Shown: positions 32,997-40,563 of the stretch, piece after piece
How the letters are laid out: each line of letters starts with the position of its first letter
Numbering within the stretch: position 1 is the stretch's first letter
Assembly: GCA_947459655.1 (NCBI GenBank)
Contig: CANHEE010000011.1
Location: 1 to 40,563, forward strand
Length of the DNA: 40,563 nucleotides
Source of the DNA: Lewinellaceae bacterium
GTDB lineage: Bacteria; Bacteroidota; Bacteroidia; Chitinophagales; Saprospiraceae
Direction of reading: 5' to 3'
Position numbers and translations under genes: made by a program
Notes under the pieces: model-generated
What the model was told of the DNA's origin: nothing
Database searches by the model: none
Seen by the model: only the letters and a program-made list of their open reading frames with translations

Positions 32997-33682
32997 TGCT
33001 TTTGCGCGTTCTTTTCCAGTCTTTCCATGTCTTTGATTAATATGTTCTTTTCGCTGAAGGCAATCATATTTTCTTTTCGGAATTCACCTAGTCTTGCGAC
33101 AACACGTTGTCCCGAACCTGCGCTCAGGCGCGCAAGCTCTTGTACCTTCATGGCATCCCTGAGCAGCAATTCTCCTCCGGCTTGTTGTTTCCCCTTTCGT
33201 TTACCCATTTCAACCAGTAAATGTGCGATTCTGGTTCCTGAATCCCTGAAAACCAACGATTCGAGGCGATCCTGCATTTCAAGTCTTTTTGAACCTGTGA
33301 ATTTCAGAAAAAAACGGCTGATGGCGTGGTAGTCCCTGAAAAGCGACTTCATTTCATCGACAGAAACCACGCTAACTTTGCAATCTGCAATACAGCAGGC
33401 AAAGTCCTTGCGTCTGCGCTCTGCAGATGACGGTAGTAGTCCGAATGCCTCTCCCCTAAAGAGCATTACATCTGTTATTTCCTTCCCGGCAGCATTGGTG
33501 GACCCGATTTTTATTTTCCCGCTATTCAGGAAATAGATGTAGCCTGACCGGTCATTCGGAATGTTGATGTATTCTCCTGCCTTGTACGTGAGGTGAGCAG
33601 GTGGTTGCTGCTCCTGTTTCCTCGGACACAAGATGTCGGTTAAATCAATATTTTCCAGATACCAGATGGGAGAATTTGACAT
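32993..33682 (-). CDS. Crp/Fnr family transcriptional regulator
   Basis: A 229-residue regulator with an N-terminal cyclic-nucleotide-binding-like beta roll (about 30-120). A long dimer helix follows, then a C-terminal winged helix (about 150-215) with the recognition region VQELARLSAGSGQRVVARLGEF (180-201). The phosphate-binding cassette of true cAMP receptors (GExxxRSA type) is not evident; GEAFGLLPSS stands in its place. Cysteines at 19, 97, 98 and 101 could serve redox or metal sensing. It is translationally coupled to the NUDIX gene. purB is 15 bases upstream on the same strand. Confidence 0.88.
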   Translation of the reverse strand: MSNSPIWYLENIDLTDILCPRKQEQQPPAHLTYKAGEYINIPNDRSGYIYFLNSGKIKIGSTNAAGKEITDVMLFRGEAFGLLPSSAERRRKDFACCIADCKVSVVSVDEMKSLFRDYHAISRFFLKFTGSKRLEMQDRLESLVFRDSGTRIAHLLVEMGKRKGKQQAGGELLLRDAMKVQELARLSAGSGQRVVARLGEFRKENMIAFSEKNILIKDMERLEKNAQKQ

Positions 33683-33697
33683 TTTTGGATAATAAAT

Positions 33698-35041
33698 TTA
33701 TTGCCAGATGCCCACGTAATTGTGCGGACTGATTGCTTTTAGTTCACTTTTAATGGCATCAGTGACGTTGAGTTCATCAATGAAACGGTGTATTTCAGCC
33801 CTTCCCACTTTTGATTTGCCTCGTGTAAGCGCCTTAAGTGCTTCATAAGGCTGTTCATAACCTTCTCTTCTAAGAACTGTCTGAATCGCTTCCGCCACAA
33901 CCATCCAGTTAGACTCCAGGTCTTCGCGGATTTTCTCCTCGTTGAGCACCAGTTTTCCGAATCCCCGGAGAATGGATTTCAGGGCGATGAGTGTATGCCC
34001 GAAAGGCACCCCGACATTGCGAAGCACCGTGCTGTCGGTAAGGTCACGCTGCAGCCTTGAAATCGGCAATTTTTCAGCCAGGTGACCGAAAATGGCGTTT
34101 GCCATGCCAAAGTTGCCTTCAGCATTTTCAAAATCGATCGGATTTACCTTATGGGGCATGGCCGACGAACCAACTTCTCCTTCCACTGCTTTTTGTTTGA
34201 AATAATCCATAGAAATGTACGCCCAGATGTCGCGGCACAAATCGATTAATATTGTATTGATGCGGGAAAGACAGTGAAAAAGAGCAGCCAGATCATCATA
34301 GTGTGCAATCTGAGTGGTGTATTTGTGTCTTTCCAGTCCGAGGTACTCTCCTACGAAATGGTTGCCAAAATACTCCCAATCGTAGTCGGGATATGCGACA
34401 TGGTGTGCGTTGAAATTGCCGGTAGCACCACCAAACTTTGCCTTTAGGTGCTGGTGACAATGCCGCAGGGTGGCCAGTTCATTGTTCAGCCGCTCAGAAA
34501 ACACCATAAATTCTTTTCCAAGCAAAGTGGGGGAGGCTGGTTGTCCATGCGTTTTCGCCAGCAGCGGTACATTCATCCACTCCTGACCCAGCACGTTCAG
34601 TTCTTCGACAATCTGCATAAAAACCGGAAGGTAAACATCGCTTATCGCGTGTTTAATACTTATGGGGATGGCGGTATTGTTGATATCCTGCGAGGTCAGT
34701 CCGAAGTGAATAAACTCCTTAAAACGCTCAATTCCCAAGGCATCAAATTTCTCCTTTAGGAAGTACTCTACTGCTTTGACGTCGTGATTGGTAACTTTCT
34801 CGATATTTTTGATGATTTCGGCATCATCCGGAGAGAAATTTTCAAATACATCGTTCAGCTCGTCAAATTTCAGGCTGTCAAACTCCTGTAATTGCGGCAG
34901 CGAAAAATTGCATAGGGCAATGAAATACTGAATTTCTACAAAAACGCGGTAGCGAATCAGTGCATATTCTGAAAAATAATCAGCCAATGCAGCCGTCTGC
35001 CTTTGATAGCGCCCATCAATCGGAGAAACAGCGTTTAACAT
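33698..35041 (-). CDS. purB: adenylosuccinate lyase
   Basis: This enzyme acts twice in purine synthesis, releasing fumarate from SAICAR and from adenylosuccinate. From ATG 35041 it has 447 residues. The family signature SSAMPHKVNPIDF is at 292-304, the catalytic histidine is His165 in KTHGQPAS, and LTSQDINNT is at 115-123. An upstream in-frame start at 35083 spans the promoter box and is rejected. It is probably the first gene of a purB-crp-nudL unit. A leftward TATCTTTG at 35064-35071 is its likely minus-7 box. Confidence 0.96.
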   Translation of the reverse strand: MLNAVSPIDGRYQRQTAALADYFSEYALIRYRVFVEIQYFIALCNFSLPQLQEFDSLKFDELNDVFENFSPDDAEIIKNIEKVTNHDVKAVEYFLKEKFDALGIERFKEFIHFGLTSQDINNTAIPISIKHAISDVYLPVFMQIVEELNVLGQEWMNVPLLAKTHGQPASPTLLGKEFMVFSERLNNELATLRHCHQHLKAKFGGATGNFNAHHVAYPDYDWEYFGNHFVGEYLGLERHKYTTQIAHYDDLAALFHCLSRINTILIDLCRDIWAYISMDYFKQKAVEGEVGSSAMPHKVNPIDFENAEGNFGMANAIFGHLAEKLPISRLQRDLTDSTVLRNVGVPFGHTLIALKSILRGFGKLVLNEEKIREDLESNWMVVAEAIQTVLRREGYEQPYEALKALTRGKSKVGRAEIHRFIDELNVTDAIKSELKAISPHNYVGIWQ

Positions 35042-35063
35042 AACAAGTTGATTTTCTTTGGTG

Positions 35064-35071
35064 CAAAGATA
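35064..35071 (-). promoter_or_regulatory. minus-7 box, purB promoter
   Basis: The minus strand reads TATCTTTG 22 bases before the purB ATG. A clear TTTG at the expected distance is not seen. The palindrome at 35118-35130 lies upstream in a place where an activator could bind. Confidence 0.5.
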
Positions 35072-35117
35072 ACAGAAAGCCACAGTTATTTATGTCAGGT
35101 AATGGGCTTTTCTGCAT

Positions 35118-35130
35118 TGTGACGGTCACA
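35118..35130. promoter_or_regulatory. TGTGAC-G-GTCACA palindrome, possible operator
   Basis: A perfect 6+1+6 inverted repeat whose half-sites resemble Crp/Fnr-family half-sites (TGTGA/TCACA), though with a 3-base rather than 6-base gap between them. It lies about 77 bases upstream of purB. The encoded Crp/Fnr regulator is 1.4 kb downstream on the same strand. Confidence 0.35.
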
Positions 35131-35135
35131 TGAAG

Positions 35136-35174
35136 AAAAAATGCCCGGCAGAAGTGCATTCTTCTGCCGGGCAT
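35136..35174 (-). terminator. intrinsic terminator after the SSS symporter gene
   Basis: A perfect 14-bp GC-rich stem (35141-35154 with 35161-35174, 6-base loop) is followed on the minus strand by TTTTTTCTTC. It lies 26 bases after the symporter stop. Confidence 0.88.
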
Positions 35175-35200
35175 GCGAAAATCAGCTTTTCAAATGCGTT

Positions 35201-36874
35201 TTACCAAAAAATATAGTAGAGGGCAGATAGTATTCCGCAAACCAGTACGGCACCTACCGCAAATGCGTTGCTCACCTTAAAATCATCCACCTCGATTTCC
35301 AGTCCACGCTGTTTGTTTCGGTTTTTATCGGTCATACTGATGAGAAACTGGATGGCGATGAGCGCCAGAAAGACCCAGCCCATGCGGTTCATAAATGGCA
35401 TATCAGGTACCATCTTTTCAATACCAATACCCAACGGTATGGTCAGTACGGCAGCAGTGAGTGCAGCAGCTGAGGTATTGCCCCTCCAGAAAAAGCCCAT
35501 CATAAATATGGCCAGCACGCCCGGAGAAATCAGTCCGGTAAAGTCCTGAATAAAGTTGAATATTTGTCCGAATGACCGCAGCACAGGTGCAACCGCCACT
35601 GCAACCAGCATGGTAGCTACTATGGTTATTCTACCGGCCTTTATGAGCTGAGCTTCTGTGGCATTTTTGTTGAAAGCCTTTTTGTAAACATCCAGTGCAA
35701 AAATGGTAGCAATGGAGTTAGACTTCCCTGCCAGCGACGCCACCACAGCGGCAGTCAGTGCAGCAAAAACCAGGCCTGTGAATCCAGGGGGCAGAAGTGT
35801 CAGCACAGCAGAGTAGGTCTTGTCAGGCCTGATAACCATCTGACCGGTTTCGGGATTTATACCACTCATGATGTCTCCGCTTCCGCTGAAAACATAACCC
35901 CTTGAATGAAGTAGAAATATGGCAATCCCGGGAATCACCACAATCAGCGGCATAATGAGCTTCAAAAAGGCCGCAAACAAGAGTCCGGAGCGCGCCGTCT
36001 GCAGGTCGGCACCCAATGCCCGCTGTGTGATGTACTGGTTGCAACCCCAGTAGCTGAGGTTTGCAATCCACATGGCACCAATCAGTACCGCCAGTCCCGG
36101 CAATTTTCCGAAGGCGTCTTCTGTTCCCCCTTTTCCGTCGGGCATCATCATCTGCCCTTTGGAAAAAATCATATGAAAATGTGATGCCGCCTCAGTTCTA
36201 AGCACAGCGAGTCCGTTGAAAAATCCTTCTGTGTTGCCAACGTATTGTGCTACTTTACCGACCGCAAGGTAGGTCGCCGCCAGTCCTCCGGTAATCAATA
36301 TGGCCACTTGAATGACATCTGTGAAACCGATAACTTTCATGCCCCCAAGGGTAATGAAAATTGCAAAAGTAGCGATACCCAATATGCACATAAGGTAAGA
36401 AAATCCGGTCAGTGATGAAATTGTCTCTGCACCCATGTGCAAGATTGAGGTCAGATTTACAAAGACATACACCAACAACCAGAAGACCGCCATCAGCATC
36501 GCCACGCTACCGTTGTAACGCTGGGTGAGAAACTGCGGCATCGTGTAAATTTTGTTCCGCAGATATATCGGCAGGAAGAAAATGGCTACAACAATCAGCG
36601 TCGCTGCCGCCATCCATTCATAGGAGGCAATGGCCAGACCCATCGCAAATCCGGATCCCGACATGCCCACAAACTGTTCTGTTGAAATATTGGATGCAAT
36701 CAGCGAAGCACCGATGGCCCACCAAGTCAGCGAACCTTCGGCAAGAAAATAATCAGATGAGGAGGTTTCAGAGCGCTTTTTTCTCTGAAAAATCCAGTAA
36801 CCATACAGTGAAACCAGCAGAAAATATACCAGGAAAATAATGTAATCGATGGTCTGCAGATACGATACTTGCAT
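35201..36874 (-). CDS. sodium/solute symporter, SSS (SGLT-like) family
   Basis: A 557-residue inner-membrane transporter with about 14 helices. It has the SSS hallmarks: LTWWAIGASLIASNISTEQF near 50-70, GGMKVIGFTDVIQ near 175-187, and the Na-site region AALTAAVVASLAGKSNSIATIF (near residue 380). The C-terminal extra helices and overall sequence resemble the SGLT sugar branch (for example Vibrio SglT), so a sugar or inositol is the likely cargo. The gene is alone between two terminator or promoter regions and is not next to a sugar-catabolic gene. Confidence 0.9.
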   Translation of the reverse strand: MQVSYLQTIDYIIFLVYFLLVSLYGYWIFQRKKRSETSSSDYFLAEGSLTWWAIGASLIASNISTEQFVGMSGSGFAMGLAIASYEWMAAATLIVVAIFFLPIYLRNKIYTMPQFLTQRYNGSVAMLMAVFWLLVYVFVNLTSILHMGAETISSLTGFSYLMCILGIATFAIFITLGGMKVIGFTDVIQVAILITGGLAATYLAVGKVAQYVGNTEGFFNGLAVLRTEAASHFHMIFSKGQMMMPDGKGGTEDAFGKLPGLAVLIGAMWIANLSYWGCNQYITQRALGADLQTARSGLLFAAFLKLIMPLIVVIPGIAIFLLHSRGYVFSGSGDIMSGINPETGQMVIRPDKTYSAVLTLLPPGFTGLVFAALTAAVVASLAGKSNSIATIFALDVYKKAFNKNATEAQLIKAGRITIVATMLVAVAVAPVLRSFGQIFNFIQDFTGLISPGVLAIFMMGFFWRGNTSAAALTAAVLTIPLGIGIEKMVPDMPFMNRMGWVFLALIAIQFLISMTDKNRNKQRGLEIEVDDFKVSNAFAVGAVLVCGILSALYYIFW

Positions 36875-36908
36875 AATGTTAAGTTAAAATCGCTTTTGAA
36901 TTAGTGTA

Positions 36909-36920
36909 TTTTGTACAAAA
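36909..36920. promoter_or_regulatory. TTTTGTACAAAA palindrome, possible operator
   Basis: A perfect 12-base palindrome in the divergent region between the symporter and comF. It shares the 10-base core TTTGTACAAA with the palindrome at 4252-4263, which overlaps the corA minus-7 box. Confidence 0.35.
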
Positions 36921-36996
36921 ACTCAAAATTAGCCATTTATTTCAAAGCGGCGATATTTTTATTCCAATTCCGTTGTTTTGGCAGTATAATCTTCCA

Positions 36997-37707
36997 ATGT
37001 TTGGCAAAATCATACAATCGGGCTCAGAGGCTGTTTTATCGTTTCTCTATCCGCGGCTATGCCTAAGCTGCGGCGACGGACTGTCACTAAAAAATGAAGT
37101 ACTCTGTATTGGTTGCCTGTATAAAATTCCAAAAACCGATTACCACTTGCATTTCGATAATCCTGTAACCGAGCGGCTCATGGGCCGTTTTCATTTTCAG
37201 ACCGCTGCCGCCTGTTATCTGTTTACAAAAGGGGGTCATACTCAATCCCTAATTCATGCCCTTAAATACGAGGGCAAAAAGGAAATTGCAACCGGTATCG
37301 GGGAAAATTATGGAAAGAAACTGATGGCTTCCGATTTTTACCGAAACATCGACTGTATCGTTCCCGTGCCCATGCACAGATCCAAAGAGCGAATTCGAGG
37401 CTTTAATCAGGCTGAAGTTTTTGCCAAAGGGCTTTCTGTTTCCATGAATAAGCCGATATTTACATCCGCTTTGAAAAAAATCAGAAAAACTGGATCGCAG
37501 ACTGCCAGAAACCGGTTTGGCAGACTCGAAAATGTCTCTGAAGTGTACAAAGCCGGGAAAAATGCAGGGCAGCTCGAACATAAGCATATTCTGCTTGTTG
37601 ATGATGTGCTGACCACAGGAGCAACCCTTGAAGCCTGTGCCATTGAACTGGCCGCTATTGAGGGACTGCAAATCAGCATAGCGACCATCGCCCTTGCGGC
37701 ATATTGA
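36997..37707 (+). CDS. comF: ComF family phosphoribosyltransferase-like protein
   Basis: A 236-residue ComF homologue, linked in other bacteria to DNA uptake and single-strand processing during natural transformation. Four cysteines form the zinc finger: Cys22, 25, 37 and 40. The PRPP-binding loop is LLVDDVLTTGAT (199-210), and the KYEGKKEIATGIG and PVPMHRSKERIRGFNQAE segments are family-typical. ATG 36997 gives the usual length. An upstream start at 36904 would overlap the palindrome region. It is 24 bases upstream of the small conserved gene and in the same direction as mfd. Confidence 0.9.
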   Translation: MFGKIIQSGSEAVLSFLYPRLCLSCGDGLSLKNEVLCIGCLYKIPKTDYHLHFDNPVTERLMGRFHFQTAAACYLFTKGGHTQSLIHALKYEGKKEIATGIGENYGKKLMASDFYRNIDCIVPVPMHRSKERIRGFNQAEVFAKGLSVSMNKPIFTSALKKIRKTGSQTARNRFGRLENVSEVYKAGKNAGQLEHKHILLVDDVLTTGATLEACAIELAAIEGLQISIATIALAAY

Positions 37708-37731
37708 TTTGGGATTAAACCAATAAACTCT

Positions 37732-38067
37732 ATGAACTTAGCGGACATTCAGGAACAATTGTTACAGATAAAGCCACTGTTGAGACAGGCTTCAGAGATT
37801 ATCCTTTCAGAGGATGTATCCCGTTACCCCATTTTCATTGTCAATGAGGAAGAGATCCCGCTGGGCATTCAGATTCTGAAACGGGAAGATGCCACAGAAT
37901 TCAATCGCAATGTGCATGCCTCAACACTGGAAGAATTTTATGTAAAAAAAATGATTCAGGAAGATAAAGTGGAGGATTTTAAGCAAGCTTACAAGTCTGC
38001 CGATACCCACCTCTGCATATTCTGGGCAACGGATGAAACAGCAAGGTTTATTTTCATCGAAAAATGA
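37732..38067 (+). CDS. small conserved protein of unknown function
   Basis: A 111-residue acidic, soluble protein without signal or membrane segments. It has a helical N-terminus (LLQIKPLLRQASEIILSED, 10-28), a central beta-rich part (PIFIVNEEEIPLGIQIL, 33-49) and a C-terminus ending RFIFIEK. I recall similar anonymous proteins in Bacteroidota but no named domain. It lies 24 bases after comF and 123 bases before mfd, so it may be co-transcribed with comF. Confidence 0.75.
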   Translation: MNLADIQEQLLQIKPLLRQASEIILSEDVSRYPIFIVNEEEIPLGIQILKREDATEFNRNVHASTLEEFYVKKMIQEDKVEDFKQAYKSADTHLCIFWATDETARFIFIEK

Positions 38068-38178
38068 CCGTTTCAGCCAATCATTCAATCCGAATCGCCC
38101 TGCTATCGACACTTCGTTTTTCATTTCAGCAGCAAAAAAGAACCCGGGACGCGACTCCGCTTTACCAAATTGTAATAT

Positions 38179-38186
38179 TAACTTTA
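38179..38186 (+). promoter_or_regulatory. minus-7-like box, mfd promoter
   Basis: TAACTTTA matches the relaxed minus-7 box and ends 4 bases before the mfd GTG start. Its first bases include an in-frame TAA (38179-38181) that blocks any upstream extension of mfd. Confidence 0.45.
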
Positions 38187-38190
38187 CTTC

Positions 38191-40563
38191 GTGGAACTGA
38201 TTAAGGAAATTCTGGACCTGTATTGCAACGACAACAGGATAAAAGAGGTGAACAGATTGCTCGATGAACGGGCAGGCGTGCAGGTCGGTGGTCTCATCGG
38301 AGCCCAGAAATCATTCATCATCGGCGCAGCTTTTCTGTCTGCACCACGGAATTTCCTCATCATAGACTTGGACAAAGAGGAAGCCATCTACAAGGAAAAC
38401 GACCTGGAAAATATCCTCGAAAAAAAGGACATCATCTTTTTTCCCGATTCCTTTAAAAATCCGATGCGCTTTGAGCAGATTGACCACAACAACGTTCTCC
38501 AGAGAACCGAAGCCATCAACAAACTAAGTTCCGACCGCAGCAGAGGAGAGATACTGGTCACCTACCCGGAGGCACTATTTGAAAAAGTGGTGGCACCAAA
38601 GGTACTTGACCAAATGCGCATTGAGATTGCTGTCGGCGAAAAACTCGATGTCAATTTTCTGATCGAAGTACTGGTAGACTACCGTTTTTCACGCAACGAT
38701 TTCGTTTACGAACCCGGACAGTTTTCCATTCGAGGTGGAATAATAGATATTTACTCCTTCGGAAACGACCAGCCCTACCGCGTCGAACTTTTTGACGATG
38801 AGGTGGAGAGCATCCGCACTTTTGATCCTGTCAGCCAGTTATCTGACAAGAAAATCTCACGGATCTCCATCGTTCCCAATATCAATACCCGCTTTGAGCA
38901 GTCGCAGAAGGTATCTATTTTCAAGGTTCTCCCAGAGAATACCGTCATTGTCGTCGAAGATTTTCAGCTGCTGATTGACCGACTTCAGATTTGTTTTGAA
39001 AAGGCTGCTGAATTTGCCAATACCGTTTCAAAACTGGATGAGAGTGAATCGGCCCAGATTTTCCGAGATAGGGCTTTCATATATCCTGCCGAAGTCATGG
39101 ATGAACTGGGTAAATTCCCGATGGTGTTCTTTGGCAATACGGCCTCTGCGGCAAAAGTCAGCGGACAGATTCGTTTCAACGGAAAACCGCAGCCCAGCTT
39201 CAATAAAAATTTCGCACTGCTGATTGAAAACCTTTCGGAAAACACAAGCAACCTCTTCCGAAATTATATTTTCATGGACAGCGTCACCCAGATTGAACGC
39301 TTTTACGCCATCTTCAGCGACCTCAACGCAGCAGTCGATTTTCATCCAATTCCCGTGGGTCTGCACCAGGGTTTTACTGACAGCGATCTGAAAATAGTCT
39401 GCTACACCGACCATCAGATATTTGAAAGGTACCATCGTTTCAGAACAAAAACCGGATATTCAAGTGACCAAGCAATGACCCTGCGCTCCATCAGGGAACT
39501 GCAGCCAGGTGATTTTGTAACGCATATCGACCACGGTGTGGGTAAATTTTCAGGACTCGAAAAAATCAACATCAACGGAAAAATACAGGAGTCGGTCCGA
39601 CTGTTTTACAAAGACCGAGATTTACTTTATGTGAGTATAAACTCGCTGCACAAAATATCCAAATTCGTTGGAAAAGACGGCACTGAACCCAAGTTGCACA
39701 AATTGGGATCCGATGTCTGGAAAAACCTGAAGGCCCGAACCAAAAAGCAGATCAAGGATATCGCCGAGGAGTTGATTAAGCTATACGCCCGACGCAAAGC
39801 ATCCAAGGGACACGCCTTTGCTCCCGATGGCTACCTGCAAATGGAATTGGAAGCATCCTTTGTGTATGAAGACACTCCCGACCAGCTAAAATCGACCCGG
39901 GACGTGAAAGAAGATATGGAAAAACCACATCCAATGGATCGTCTGATTTGCGGAGATGTGGGCTTCGGAAAAACAGAGGTGGCCATCCGAGCCGCATTCA
40001 AGGCAGCAACAGATGGAAAACAGGTTGCCGTGCTTGTACCAACAACCATTCTGGCCCTGCAACATGCAAAGACCTTTTCCGAAAGGCTAAAAGACTTTCC
40101 AGTAACCATCGACTATATTAACCGCTTCAGAACAGCCAAAGAAAAGAAAGACATTCTGGAAAGACTGGCCGAAGGCAAAATAGACATCATCATCGGTACG
40201 CATTCCCTCGCGGGAAAAGAAGTAAAATTCAAAGACCTTGGATTATTGATTGTAGATGAAGAACAAAAATTCGGGGTACAGGTAAAGGAAAAACTTAGGG
40301 GCATGAAAGTCAATGTAGATACCCTCACGTTGACAGCCACGCCGATTCCGCGAACGCTGCAATTTTCGCTCATGGCAGCCCGGGATCTAAGCATTATACG
40401 GACTCCGCCACCCAATCGACAGCCGATTCAGACCGAAGTGCGAATGTTCAGCACCGATTTGATTAAAGATGTCATTTACAAGGAAATCAACCGCGGAGGA
40501 CAGGTTTATTTTGTGCACAACAGGGTCCAATCGCTGCCGGATATGGTTCACATGCTGAAAGAA
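38191..40563 (+). CDS. mfd: transcription-repair coupling factor, 3'-truncated by window end
   Basis: Mfd removes RNA polymerase stalled at lesions and recruits UvrA. The first 791 residues are present: the UvrB-like N-terminal region, the polymerase-interaction domain (GDFVTHIDHGVGKFSGLEK, about 441-459), and the translocase with Walker A GDVGFGKT (588-595), DEEQ (689-692) and LTATPIPRTL. The gene must start with GTG at 38191, because an in-frame TAA lies at 38179 and the MELIKEILDLY-type N-terminus fits. This non-ATG start makes it easy to miss. The last third, including the TRCF C-terminal domain, is outside the window. No frameshift is seen. Confidence 0.95.
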   Translation, partial: MELIKEILDLYCNDNRIKEVNRLLDERAGVQVGGLIGAQKSFIIGAAFLSAPRNFLIIDLDKEEAIYKENDLENILEKKDIIFFPDSFKNPMRFEQIDHNNVLQRTEAINKLSSDRSRGEILVTYPEALFEKVVAPKVLDQMRIEIAVGEKLDVNFLIEVLVDYRFSRNDFVYEPGQFSIRGGIIDIYSFGNDQPYRVELFDDEVESIRTFDPVSQLSDKKISRISIVPNINTRFEQSQKVSIFKVLPENTVIVVEDFQLLIDRLQICFEKAAEFANTVSKLDESESAQIFRDRAFIYPAEVMDELGKFPMVFFGNTASAAKVSGQIRFNGKPQPSFNKNFALLIENLSENTSNLFRNYIFMDSVTQIERFYAIFSDLNAAVDFHPIPVGLHQGFTDSDLKIVCYTDHQIFERYHRFRTKTGYSSDQAMTLRSIRELQPGDFVTHIDHGVGKFSGLEKININGKIQESVRLFYKDRDLLYVSINSLHKISKFVGKDGTEPKLHKLGSDVWKNLKARTKKQIKDIAEELIKLYARRKASKGHAFAPDGYLQMELEASFVYEDTPDQLKSTRDVKEDMEKPHPMDRLICGDVGFGKTEVAIRAAFKAATDGKQVAVLVPTTILALQHAKTFSERLKDFPVTIDYINRFRTAKEKKDILERLAEGKIDIIIGTHSLAGKEVKFKDLGLLIVDEEQKFGVQVKEKLRGMKVNVDTLTLTATPIPRTLQFSLMAARDLSIIRTPPPNRQPIQTEVRMFSTDLIKDVIYKEINRGGQVYFVHNRVQSLPDMVHMLKE

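Noticed and set aside
32526-33332. 268-residue plus-strand ORF
   Set aside because: It runs antisense across the NUDIX and Crp/Fnr genes, both clearly real by motif.
1-40563. CRISPR arrays, tRNA genes, prophage, insertion sequences and toxin-antitoxin or defence operons
   Set aside because: I read the intergenic regions and found no regularly spaced repeats, cloverleaf sequences, transposase or integrase genes, or recognisable defence genes. The PIN-like gene has no antitoxin-like neighbour.

Overview
The window reads as a chromosomal segment of a member of the Bacteroidota, probably a gliding or Saprospiria/Chitinophagia-like lineage. Evidence: GldB and GldH lipoproteins, a type IX secretion (T9SS) type B cargo protein, an OmpA/PD40 protein, promoters with the Bacteroidota TAnnTTTG minus-7 box, and almost no Shine-Dalgarno sequences. 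Coding density is high. I see no CRISPR array, insertion sequence, prophage, tRNA or rRNA gene inside the window. The gene content is mostly housekeeping, so novelty has to be sought in poorly known genes and in the non-coding DNA.

Layout. Positions 1-661 are non-coding apart from a doubtful 48-residue ORF. They carry two near-identical promoters pointing left and a leader-like sequence at the very edge, which suggests an rRNA operon just outside the window. Positions 662-3443 hold holB, a DUF983 gene and a homogentisate dioxygenase. pyrE converges on them and is divergent from corA. Positions 5469-8507 are a compact run: a bacterial GH3 acyl-adenylating enzyme, a LysE-type exporter and a purine nucleoside phosphorylase. 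Then come a zinc membrane peptidase, a PIN/NYN-like protein, frr, an FAH-family hydrolase and gldH. On the minus strand follow HIT, greA and an M1 peptidase. Next are a small lipoprotein, a methionine-type aminotransferase and a membrane helix-hairpin-helix protein with a 50-residue membrane peptide gene just upstream of it.

The middle of the window has a TMTC-like membrane/TPR protein converging on thiL, then lptG/F, holA and an orphan DppB-type permease on the minus strand. A cyclase-family gene and gldB lie on the plus strand. The right part is mostly minus strand: an RNA m5C methyltransferase, three secreted proteins in a row (OmpA/PD40, T9SS type B cargo, carboxypeptidase-regulatory-like), NudL-type NUDIX overlapping a Crp/Fnr regulator, purB and an SSS symporter. 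The window ends with comF, a small conserved gene and a 3'-truncated mfd on the plus strand.

Links between genes: GldB, GldH, the OmpA/PD40 protein and the type B cargo belong to surface motility and type IX secretion. HmgA and perhaps the FAH-family protein belong to aromatic amino acid breakdown. HolA and HolB are both clamp-loader subunits. The most interesting leads are the membrane-anchored HhH protein with its tiny partner, the GH3-LysE-PNP run, the PIN-like protein with altered active-site residues, a family of small hairpins, a shared TTTGTACAAA palindrome in two divergent promoter regions, and minus-7 boxes so close to start codons that the mRNAs may be leaderless.
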